A stretch of 6,106 nucleotides of DNA from positions 1-6,106 of the forward strand of contig JAUVIB010000209.1 of the NCBI GenBank assembly GCA_030592985.1, given 5' to 3'. The stretch comes from Calditrichaceae bacterium (GTDB lineage: Bacteria > Calditrichota > Calditrichia > Calditrichales > Calditrichaceae). The position numbers and the translations under genes were made by a program. The notes under the pieces were generated by a model that saw nothing but the letters and a program-made list of their open reading frames with translations, was not told where the DNA came from and ran no database searches. This document shows positions 1 to 6,011 of the stretch, in pieces (within the stretch, counting starts at the first letter, position 1; each line of letters starts with the position of its first letter).

Positions 1-126
1 AATGGAATGAATGCCTTACCGTTTAAAAAACCATATGAAATTAAGCGTATTAATGTACGTGGTTCCGACTCGTTCTTAACATTCAAAACCAAGTTAAAAA
101 AAGGCCATAAAAAACTTTTTGAATAA
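1..126 (+). CDS. C-terminal end of an unrecognised protein (5' truncated by window)
   Basis: The first reading frame is open from base 1 and ends at TAA 124-126, giving 41 residues that begin NGMNALPFKKPYEIK and end KKGHKKLFE. The tail is strongly basic (many Lys, few acidic residues) and has no membrane segment. I do not recognise the family; the surroundings make a glycan-related enzyme plausible, but that is only inference. It counts as coding because the frame is open from the edge and has mixed, protein-like composition, and because an A/T-rich hairpin with a T run follows directly after the stop, as expected at a gene end. A chance open frame of this length cannot be excluded. Confidence 0.6.
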   Translation, partial: NGMNALPFKKPYEIKRINVRGSDSFLTFKTKLKKGHKKLFE

Positions 127-143
127 ATCTTTATTTGTTTTTT
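109..143 (+). terminator. Possible weak A/T-rich terminator after the first gene
   Basis: AAAAAAC (109-115) is the exact inverted complement of GTTTTTT (137-143). Inside it AATAA (122-126) pairs with TTATT (131-135) around a 4-base loop. The right arm is itself a T run, as in an intrinsic terminator. The stem is almost all A-T and overlaps the end of the upstream gene, so it would be weak; such matches also arise by chance in DNA this AT-rich. Confidence 0.3.
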
Positions 144-598
144 CTTGCACTTATTTTATACTGCATCACAATAAGTTAAAACAGAGCGCTCATACCAGGA
201 CGAAGACTATGGTTTTTCAAAAAGATTACTTCAGAAACCCTTTTTTTATATTTAGCTTAAAAAATCATTCAAATATAATATGTTTTACCGAATCATTCGT
301 TTTTATCTCATCATGTTAATCCACTAATCATTTTTTTAAATATTAATTTGTCCAAATCATAAAAAAACGATAAATTTGACATTGTTACAAGTAAAATATG
401 AACTATAAGTGAGAATTACTACTATTTGCTAAATATATTAAAACAAATAGTTTGAATTGAGTAAATTGAGGCTGAACTTTCTGCGATATTCTTAAAACAG
501 GTGAAATTTCTTGTTCTAAAATTTCGTTTCAATAATTTACAGTACAAAGTGATGAGAAGTCCCGTATCAACAACATGTACAACTAAGAAGGAAATGAA
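127..598. other. AT-rich 472-bp intergenic region
   Basis: No convincing protein gene lies here. The left half (to about 360) is very AT-rich, with only a short TTG-started + frame (119-319) that has no ribosome-binding site and a composition like noise. The right half holds a candidate promoter near 376-409 and a 45-codon open stretch (465-602) that ends across the start of the methyltransferase gene. No tRNA, CRISPR-type repeat or insertion-sequence terminal repeat was seen. Confidence 0.6.
376..409 (+). promoter_or_regulatory. Candidate promoter upstream of the FkbM methyltransferase gene
   Basis: An exact TTGACA lies at 376-381, with TATGAA 15 bp further on (397-402). Overlapping this, TTGTTA (382-387) is 16 bp from TATAAG (404-409), which is the better-spaced sigma70-like pair. 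Either would give a leader of roughly 180 bases before the ATG at 599. This is consensus matching only; AT-rich DNA gives many such matches, and some phyla use a different -10/-35 code. Confidence 0.25.
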
Positions 599-1447
599 AT
601 GATCTCTTATATTAAAAATAAGATCGAAAAACATAAGATTAAAAGGAACTTTAAAAAATATGGTAGTCATATAAATAAGTTAACTCTCGATAATGAAGGG
701 GAAATTGAATTTGCTGTTTGGGATAATCCCCTCGAAAGTCCAAAATCAGTTACACAGGATTCTGTGGATTTTTACAAAAAATTTGTACCAAAAGGATGTT
801 TAGCCATAGATGTTGGAGCTCATATTGGAGATACAACAGTTCCTTTAGCCTTGGCGGTAGGAAAAGATGGTATTACATTAGCATTTGACCCTAATCCTTT
901 TGTGTTTGAAATTTTATCCATTAATGCTAAGCTAAATAACGATAAAACTAATATTATACCATTTAATTATGCTTTAGCAGTTGAACCTGGAGAATATTAT
1001 TACAATTCGTCTGAAGCCACGCGTAATAATGGAGGGATTTCAAAACATCAAAAAAATAAACACGGAAAATATCAATTGCAAAACAAAGTAACTGCTGTTA
1101 ATCTTTTTGATTTTTTAAAAAAAGAGTTTGCTGCTTCTTTAAATCAATTGCGTTTTATTAAAATTGACGTTGAGGGTCTGGATTTTGAAATATTACTATC
1201 CATTAAAGATTTGATAGTAAAGTATAGGCCGACAATCATTGCAGAGTGTTTCAAAAAACTGGACAACCTTAATCGTTACAAAATGTACGAGTTGTTTGAA
1301 AAAATGGATTTTGAGTTATTCAAATTGGATGAGTTCGATGCAAATACTAAAGCTCAAAAATTAGTCTGTAAAGAAGATATGAATAAATGGAAACATTTTG
1401 ATTTTTGCGCAATTCCAAAAGAAAATGGAGAAAACATACATAATTAA
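599..1447 (+). CDS. FkbM-family SAM-dependent methyltransferase
   Basis: This 282-residue protein has the FkbM methyltransferase fold. The SAM-binding glycine motif is AIDVGAHIGDTT (residues 69-80), the following acidic strand is LAFDPNPFVFEIL (94-106), and the family's KIDVEG signature is at 188-193, followed by a core strand PTIIAEC (211-217). FkbM-type enzymes are cytoplasmic and usually O-methylate sugars or other hydroxyls in polysaccharides and natural products. The neighbouring glycosyltransferases suggest a surface-glycan sugar, but the substrate is not visible. The start is ATG 599, with AAGGA at 588-592 six bases upstream; an earlier ATG at 594 runs straight into TGA. The first 22 codons are extremely A-rich and Lys-rich. 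The gene stands alone, with a 121-bp gap before the next gene, and looks more AT-rich than the genes further right, which may mean separate acquisition. Confidence 0.92.
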   Translation: MISYIKNKIEKHKIKRNFKKYGSHINKLTLDNEGEIEFAVWDNPLESPKSVTQDSVDFYKKFVPKGCLAIDVGAHIGDTTVPLALAVGKDGITLAFDPNPFVFEILSINAKLNNDKTNIIPFNYALAVEPGEYYYNSSEATRNNGGISKHQKNKHGKYQLQNKVTAVNLFDFLKKEFAASLNQLRFIKIDVEGLDFEILLSIKDLIVKYRPTIIAECFKKLDNLNRYKMYELFEKMDFELFKLDEFDANTKAQKLVCKEDMNKWKHFDFCAIPKENGENIHN

Positions 1448-1568
1448 ATAGGCGACTGTGATCATTAACTTTTTTATAATAACTTGTCCTGACCGTAAAA
1501 AACTATAAATTTAAAGTTAATAATAGTAGTATAATCTTAAACTTAAATAATGGAATACTTTACATTCA

Positions 1569-2234
1569 GTGGAATATATTAATATAGCGGGACAGCAATC
1601 TTTATCTTATGCTGTTAATCGTGCTGTTGAGGTCTTACATTTTGGTGGGATTATCCTGTACCCAACTGATACTTTATATGGTTTGGGAATTGATGTTACA
1701 AATGAGAATGCCGTAAAAAGACTTTATAGTTTGAAAGGTCGTTCAAAGGAAAAACCGGTATCTTTACTGGTTGGTTCTGTAAAGCAAATAAAATGTTTGT
1801 TACATTTTATGCCGGAATCGGTCGAAGTTGTTTTACAAAAACTGTTTCCGGGGAAAATCACAGCGTTGCTCAAAAACAATCTGAAAGAAAAAATCGATAT
1901 TTTTGAATATCTGGAAAAAGTACCGGTAAAAGTTGGGTTTCGTATTCCACAAAATTCATTCTGCAGTTTACTGAGTCAGCGAATGGAGAGTCCCATATCA
2001 ACCACCAGCGCCAATATTAGTGGGGAGAGAGATATTGTGGATGTGGTCAATCTACCGGATACGTTAAAAGATCAATTAGATTTAATTATTGACGCCGGGG
2101 GTGCAGAAGATGTGAAGGGTTCTACCATTATTGATTTTACGGAAAAGCCGTATAGAATAGTTCGCGATGGCTCACAAAATATTGATGATTTAAAGAAAAT
2201 ACTTTCAGATGGAAACTTTAGTTCCGGAAAATAG
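1569..2234 (+). CDS. tsaC: Threonylcarbamoyl-AMP synthase (TsaC/YrdC/Sua5 family)
   Basis: The protein makes L-threonylcarbamoyl-adenylate from threonine, bicarbonate and ATP, the first step of the t6A37 modification of ANN-decoding tRNAs, in the cytoplasm. Family landmarks run in order along 221 residues: YPTDTLYGLG (31-40), KGRSKEKP (56-63), FPGKIT (93-98), VGFRIP (122-127), STTSANISG (144-152), GSTIIDF (184-190) and the closing RDG (199-201). The length fits the single-domain TsaC/YrdC type, without the extra Sua5 C-terminal domain. The start is GTG 1569: TAA at 1548-1550 closes the frame upstream with no ATG between, and the N-terminus matches the usual family start. No clear ribosome-binding site is visible. 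A TATAAT lies at 1530-1535 without a convincing -35 box. YciO-like paralogues share the fold, so a noncanonical role is possible. It is the only non-glycan gene in the window. Confidence 0.9.
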   Translation: MEYINIAGQQSLSYAVNRAVEVLHFGGIILYPTDTLYGLGIDVTNENAVKRLYSLKGRSKEKPVSLLVGSVKQIKCLLHFMPESVEVVLQKLFPGKITALLKNNLKEKIDIFEYLEKVPVKVGFRIPQNSFCSLLSQRMESPISTTSANISGERDIVDVVNLPDTLKDQLDLIIDAGGAEDVKGSTIIDFTEKPYRIVRDGSQNIDDLKKILSDGNFSSGK

Positions 2235-2459
2235 TAATAGGTTTATTTTGTATTATTACTTTAACCGGGTTAGTAAGAAGAACACACCAAGAAGGTTTTT
2301 GATTTTGGTAAAGAACCGAATGATTTATTGCTTACAACGCAAGAGATAGTTGTAGAAATGCACTTAGTTATTTTTACTAAATCTATCGGACAATTTTTTA
2401 AATGAAAAGAAATAAAAGTTAAATAACATTATTGTTATCGTTGGTAATAGCAAAAAATA

Positions 2460-2465
2460 AAGGAG
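2460..2465 (+). promoter_or_regulatory. Ribosome-binding site of the LicD-like gene
   Basis: AAGGAG is the strongest Shine-Dalgarno match in the window. It lies 12 bases before ATG 2478, slightly farther than ideal. An in-frame TGA at 2472-2474 rules out any earlier start, so the site and the stop together fix the start codon. Confidence 0.7.
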
Positions 2466-2477
2466 ATTGATTGATTT

Positions 2478-3101
2478 ATGTATAATTTTTTCAAAAAACT
2501 ATTTAAAAAAAAAGAAAAATATGTACCACAAAAAGCTGATATCGCGAAGAATCTTATTGAAGCAAAGGATATTTTAAATAGTATAAATATTAAAAGTTGG
2601 TTGAATAATGGATCATTGCTTGGTTATGCCAGGGAGGGAGACATAATTGCACACGACCATGATGGTGATTTAGGGGTGTTTATAGAAAATTATTCAGATG
2701 AAATAATACCAGAATTTATAAAAAATGGATGGACACTGCGTTATGTATGGGGCACGAAAGATAGTGGCCTTGAACTTACTTTTATCAAGAATCAGGTTGA
2801 TGTTGATCTGTTTTTCTTTTACCATGAAGGAGAGAGGTGTTGGAGTGGTTCGTGGTATAGAAGAGATAAAACAAAAAACTACTATTTTCATAAATATTAT
2901 TATGACTATTTTGAATTAAAAGAGGTGGAATTCTTGAATTCAAATTTCCTTGTTCCTGTTAATGCTGAGAAATATTTAGCAGGGCAGTATGGACCTGATT
3001 GGAAGATACCAAAAAGAATCTGGGATGGAAGATTGGGACCTTTGAATGTAGTAGAAACAGATTTCTATCTGAAATTTAATAAAAAAAGAGTGGTGCGTTG
3101 A
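2478..3101 (+). CDS. LicD/fukutin-like phosphotransferase (nucleotidyltransferase fold)
   Basis: This 207-residue protein carries the LicD/fukutin signature. WLNNGSLLGYAREGDII (41-57) contains the fold's GS motif, followed by HDHDGDLGV (59-67) with the paired metal-binding acids at D62 and D64 (D60 also present). A third acidic strand is VDVDLFFFY (107-115), and the typical C-terminal element VPVNAEKYLAGQYGPDW spans 159-175. Known relatives transfer phosphocholine (LicD) or ribitol phosphate (fukutin, FKRP) from CDP donors onto glycans. The donor here is unknown. There is no signal peptide or membrane segment; the N-terminus is Lys-rich and may sit on the membrane surface. The stop TGA overlaps the next gene's TTG start in the tetranucleotide TTGA, so the two are probably translationally coupled and may act on the same oligosaccharide. 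The gene is AT-rich, like the FkbM gene. Confidence 0.82.
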   Translation: MYNFFKKLFKKKEKYVPQKADIAKNLIEAKDILNSINIKSWLNNGSLLGYAREGDIIAHDHDGDLGVFIENYSDEIIPEFIKNGWTLRYVWGTKDSGLELTFIKNQVDVDLFFFYHEGERCWSGSWYRRDKTKNYYFHKYYYDYFELKEVEFLNSNFLVPVNAEKYLAGQYGPDWKIPKRIWDGRLGPLNVVETDFYLKFNKKRVVR

Positions 3102-3961
3102 AAGAAATACATCGAATATCTGTAATTTTATCATCATATAATCGTCCTGACATGCTGAGGAAGACCTTGTTATCCCTAACCATGCAGACGGTACTTCCTT
3201 ATGAAGTAATTATTACGGATGATGGCTCAAAGGTAGATATTCCAATAAGCCTGAAAGATATTACAAGTAAGTTGAAATATAAATTAAAATTTATTTGGCA
3301 ACCAGACCAGGGTTTCCGCTTATCAAAATCAAGGAATAATGCCATACGTGAGATCAGCGGAGATTATGTCATTTTTTCTGATCAGGATATTATCCATACG
3401 CGCGGGTATATTGAAGTGTTTGCAAAAAACATGAAGGTTAATGAATTTTTAACAGCTTTTCCGGTATTATTATCAAAAGAGCAGAGCGATAAGGTGAATG
3501 AAAAAAGTATAATCAGCGGTGAATATTTGGATATTATTACAAAAGGTCAAGTAAAAATAATTCGCAAACAATACATTAGGGACTCATTTTATTATTATCA
3601 GAGAAAATTAATCCTAAAAAATGATCACCGGCCAAAAGTACGTGGCGGATATTTTGGAGTACATAAAAAGCATATTATTGAAGTTAATGGCTTTGATGAG
3701 AATTATGTAGGATGGGGTTGGGAGGATGATGATTTTAACCATCGTCTTTATAAAAGTAGTGTGATTGGGCATACAGTCTTTAAAGATCAATTCCCTATTC
3801 ATCTTTATCATCCTGAAAACCATGATTTGGCCGGTAATAGTGCTAATACGGAATATTACAATAAACGCGTTAGAAAAATAAATAACGGTGATATCAGGGC
3901 GGTTGTGGGATTGGATGAGTCTGAGCCTGACAAAACACTTAAAATAATAGAACTAAATTGA
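3098..3961 (+). CDS. Family 2 glycosyltransferase with C-terminal galactosyltransferase-type (WGWEDDD) domain
   Basis: The protein has 287 residues and a GT-A fold. The N-terminal strand is ISVILSSYNRP (7-17), the nucleotide-binding strand ends in DDGS (41-44), and QPDQGFRLSKSRNNAI (68-83) leads to the DxD-type metal site SDQD (94-97). The C-terminal part has RGGYFGVHKK (182-191) and GFDENYVGWGWEDDDF (198-213), the hallmark of Glyco_transf_7C domains found in beta-1,4-galactosyltransferases and chondroitin-synthase-like enzymes; the ED pair there is the likely catalytic acid region. The donor may be UDP-Gal, GalNAc or GlcNAc, but it cannot be read. The start is taken as TTG 3098, overlapping the previous TGA: the first in-frame ATG (codon 19) would remove the first beta-strand. 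No strong ribosome-binding site is present, consistent with coupling. It is soluble and cytoplasmic, with no membrane segments. Confidence 0.9.
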   Translation: MKEIHRISVILSSYNRPDMLRKTLLSLTMQTVLPYEVIITDDGSKVDIPISLKDITSKLKYKLKFIWQPDQGFRLSKSRNNAIREISGDYVIFSDQDIIHTRGYIEVFAKNMKVNEFLTAFPVLLSKEQSDKVNEKSIISGEYLDIITKGQVKIIRKQYIRDSFYYYQRKLILKNDHRPKVRGGYFGVHKKHIIEVNGFDENYVGWGWEDDDFNHRLYKSSVIGHTVFKDQFPIHLYHPENHDLAGNSANTEYYNKRVRKINNGDIRAVVGLDESEPDKTLKIIELN

Positions 3962-3963
3962 CA

Positions 3964-4728
3964 ATGAGAAAATTATCGGTTGTAATTGTTGTAAAGAATG
4001 AAGAGAAAAATGTTTTACGCTGTTTAGAATCGGTACAATGGGCAGATGAGATTATTGTTGTTGATTCCGGCTCTACAGATAATACTATTAATATCTGTGA
4101 GGATTTCGGAGTTAAACTAATTCGAACGAAATGGCAGGGATTTGGAAAAACCAAAGCATTTGCTTTCTCTAAAGCAAAATATGACTGGATTCTATCCATT
4201 GATGCGGATGAGGTTGTTTCGGAAACGCTAAAGAAAGATATCCTTTCCATATTACAAAAAGAGGAACAAGCAGCAGGTTATTAAATCCGTTTTGAAGTCT
4301 ATTATCTTGGCAAAAAGATACATTTTTCAGGTTTACGCAATGAATATCATTTACGCTTGTTTGACCGCCGAAAAGGTGGTGTTACACAATCAAATATTCA
4401 CGAAGGCATAAATATATCGGGTGATGTTGGGGTTTTAACTTCTCCTATATCTCACTATTCTATCTCACAGATATCCGTTCATTTAGATAAAATTAAAAGT
4501 TATTCAGAGCTGACAGCAAGGAAAAAGTTTGAGGCCGGCAAAAAAGTCTCACTGCCCGGTGTTGTTTTCCGCAGTTTTTTTGCCTTTATACGTAATTACC
4601 TCCTGCTTGGCGGATTTTTAGACGGGAAAATAGGATTTGTCCTCGCCCTAAACTCTGCTATATACTCCTATTTTGGCTATCTTTTTTTATGGGAAATGAT
4701 TTATCAGCAGAAAAGAAAAAGTACTTAA
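3964..4728 (+). pseudogene. KdtX/WaaE-like family 2 glycosyltransferase interrupted by an in-frame TAA
   Basis: Read through TAA 4282-4284 (codon 107), this is one 254-codon glycosyltransferase of the length usual for LPS-core KdtX/WaaE-type enzymes. Before the stop come LSVVIVVKNEEKNV (4-17), VVDSGSTDNT (32-41) and the DxD region LSIDADEVV (77-85). After it, in the same frame, come YYLGKKIHFSG (113-123), LRLFDRRKGG (130-139), the conserved IHE (145-147), and a hydrophobic C-terminus with GGFLDGKIGF that typically binds the membrane. Relatives add glucose or another hexose to the inner core. No other stop or frameshift occurs in the 147 codons after the TAA. The first in-frame possible restart is TTG 4357, inside a conserved motif, so separate expression of the second part would not give a sensible domain. 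ATG 3964 is preferred; TTG 3958, two codons earlier, overlaps the previous stop. A sequencing error is a real alternative. Confidence 0.85.
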
Positions 4729-4741
4729 CGTAGCGGAAATT

Positions 4742-5842
4742 ATGGTATTGACTAAAAAAACAACGATTTTACATATCGATACGGAAAAATACTGGAGGGG
4801 TGGACAGCAGCAAACGGTCTATTTGCATCAGGAATTATTGCGATTAGGTTGGCATTCCATACTACTTTGTCCGCCTGCTTCAAAAACACAACAACATTGT
4901 GCAGAAAAGCATATTCCGGTAACAACTTGCAAAATGCGAAATGACGCAGATATTATTGCCGCTTTAAAAATTTCTGGAATTGTAAAAAAGGAAAGGGTAA
5001 ATATAATCGTTGCCCATACAGCTCAGGCAATAAGTCTGGCAATTCCGGCTGTAAAACGAAATAAAAACTGTAAATTAGTTGCCATACGGCGGGTTGATTT
5101 TCATGTCGGTAAAAATGCCTTAAGCCGCTGGAAGTACACCACCAATTTATTGGATAGAATTGCAGCGGTATCGGGAGCTATAAAAAACATTCTCATAAGC
5201 GACGGAATCGCCCAGGAAAAGATATCCGTAATTCATGATTGTATTGATCTACATAAATTTACCAACAGTCCATCTCCTGATGCTTTACGAGTAAAATTAC
5301 AAATTCCTGAAAACAATTTCATCATCGGAACCGTTGCCGCGTTAGCCGGACATAAAGATTATCCCAATTTATTGCAAGCGGCTAAAATAGTTTTAAATTT
5401 AAAAAGAAATATAACTTTTATAGCAGTAGGCAGTGGAGGCGATGAGCAGGTTTTAAAAGAGCTGCATAAAGAATTGAACCTCGCTGATAGTTTTAAATTC
5501 GTCGGTTTTCAGGAAGATGTAGGACAATTCCTTAAATTGTTTGATCTTTTTGTGCTGCCATCCAAAACGGAGGGATTGGGCTCTTCATTGTTGGACGCTA
5601 TGGCCATGGGACTACCGGTAATCGCTACAAATGCCGGCGGTATACCTGAGATTGTTGAACATAATAAAAATGGGTTGGTGGTAAAAAAGCAAAATCCCCA
5701 GGCATTGGCTGAGGCAATTATCAAAATGGCAGAAGATGAGGATTTGCGGAAAAAGTTTGCTGAAGAAGGTTTGAAAAGGGTTGAGAGATTTAGTGTTAGA
5801 AATATTGTTGAGCAGTATATTACATTATTCAAAAACCTATAA
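4742..5842 (+). CDS. Family 4 glycosyltransferase (GT-B fold)
   Basis: The 366-residue protein has the two-domain GT-B layout. The N-terminal acceptor domain opens with ILHIDTEKYWRGGQQQTVY (9-27), the glycine-rich loop expected there. The C-terminal donor domain starts near IIGTVAALAGHKDYPNLL (194-211), then FKFVGFQEDV (251-260) and the donor-binding stretch SKTEGLGSSLLDAMAMG (274-290), ending GGIPEIV (299-305). The usual E-x7-E retaining motif reads E277-x7-D285, a conservative change. The enzyme transfers a sugar from a nucleotide sugar to a growing surface glycan at the cytoplasmic face; the sugar is unknown. The start ATG 4742 has GCGGAA a few bases upstream and lies 13 bp after the previous stop, so it is probably in the same operon. 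It is less AT-rich than the genes at the left of the window. Confidence 0.9.
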   Translation: MVLTKKTTILHIDTEKYWRGGQQQTVYLHQELLRLGWHSILLCPPASKTQQHCAEKHIPVTTCKMRNDADIIAALKISGIVKKERVNIIVAHTAQAISLAIPAVKRNKNCKLVAIRRVDFHVGKNALSRWKYTTNLLDRIAAVSGAIKNILISDGIAQEKISVIHDCIDLHKFTNSPSPDALRVKLQIPENNFIIGTVAALAGHKDYPNLLQAAKIVLNLKRNITFIAVGSGGDEQVLKELHKELNLADSFKFVGFQEDVGQFLKLFDLFVLPSKTEGLGSSLLDAMAMGLPVIATNAGGIPEIVEHNKNGLVVKKQNPQALAEAIIKMAEDEDLRKKFAEEGLKRVERFSVRNIVEQYITLFKNL

Positions 5843-5886
5843 TCGTCCGTTATAGATAAATGAATGCTTGATATTCTGGAATTTAA

Positions 5887-5938
5887 TATTGGAAATTATA
5901 ATGTGATTCACATTCAGATCGCAAAAAAATATCCAATA
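5887..5938. repeat. Imperfect inverted repeat in the spacer before the family 9 gene
   Basis: TATTGGAAATT (5887-5897) matches the reverse complement of AATATCCAATA (5928-5938) at 10 of 11 positions, with a 30-base middle. The right arm runs into the tandem heptamer array, so the two may be parts of one intergenic element. Confidence 0.4.
5900..5914. promoter_or_regulatory. Perfect 7+1+7 palindrome, operator-like
   Basis: AATGTGA, one central T, then TCACATT form a perfect inverted repeat about 100 bp before the family 9 glycosyltransferase start. The TGTGA/TCACA arms recall CRP/FNR-family half-sites, but those need a 6-base centre rather than 1, so a CRP site is not claimed. It could be a regulator site, a small hairpin or part of the surrounding repeat. 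Confidence 0.3.
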
Positions 5939-5963
5939 ACCAATGCTCAACGCCCAATATCCA
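5929..5963. repeat. Five tandem degenerate heptamers
   Basis: Five consecutive 7-bp units begin at 5929, 5936, 5943, 5950 and 5957. All start with A and end with CA; the consensus is ATANCCA, and the first and last units are both ATATCCA. The 35 bp contain no spacer bases. The strict 7-bp phase with variable middle positions resembles the degenerate heptamer repeats scattered through intergenic DNA of some bacteria. The array lies only between genes here. Confidence 0.65.
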
Positions 5964-6011
5964 AATATTTACAGCTCATTATAAAGGTGATTTTACTGGG
6001 ATTTTAATGCT

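Noticed and set aside
119..319. 66-codon + frame starting at TTG 119 in the first intergenic region
   Set aside because: It starts inside the end of the first gene, has no ribosome-binding site, and has the Phe/Lys/Ser/Asn-heavy content expected of noise in AT-rich DNA.
422..670. 82-codon - strand frame crossing the FkbM gene start
   Set aside because: It overlaps the well-supported methyltransferase start, shows no recognisable family, and probably stays open only because the DNA is AT-rich.
1464..1521. 9-bp inverted repeat (ATTAACTTT / AAAGTTAAT) after the FkbM gene
   Set aside because: The arms are AT-only apart from one C-G pair and lie 40 bases apart without a following T run; this is likely chance in AT-rich DNA and not a terminator.
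1550..1582. ATG 1550 as the start of tsaC
   Set aside because: It is in a different frame and reaches TAA after ten codons; GTG 1569 gives the family N-terminus in frame.
2423..2438. ATAACA-TTAT-TGTTAT hairpin before the LicD-like gene
   Set aside because: The 6-bp stem has a single G-C pair and no T tract; it is too weak to call a terminator or operator on its own.
3939..4250. - strand frame of 103 codons over the KdtX/WaaE-like gene
   Set aside because: It is the antisense shadow of a clear glycosyltransferase and has a Ser/Thr-rich, motif-free translation.
4282..4284. TAA as a reassigned or selenocysteine/pyrrolysine-type sense codon
   Set aside because: Special amino acids use TGA or TAG, and TAA ends the FkbM and family 4 genes normally here, so recoding is improbable.
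5837..5855. CTATAA / TTATAG inverted repeat across the stop of the family 4 gene
   Set aside because: A 6-bp AT-rich stem with no T run after it does not make an intrinsic terminator.
5929..5963. CRISPR array
   Set aside because: The units are 7 bp with no spacers and vary in sequence, unlike CRISPR repeats.
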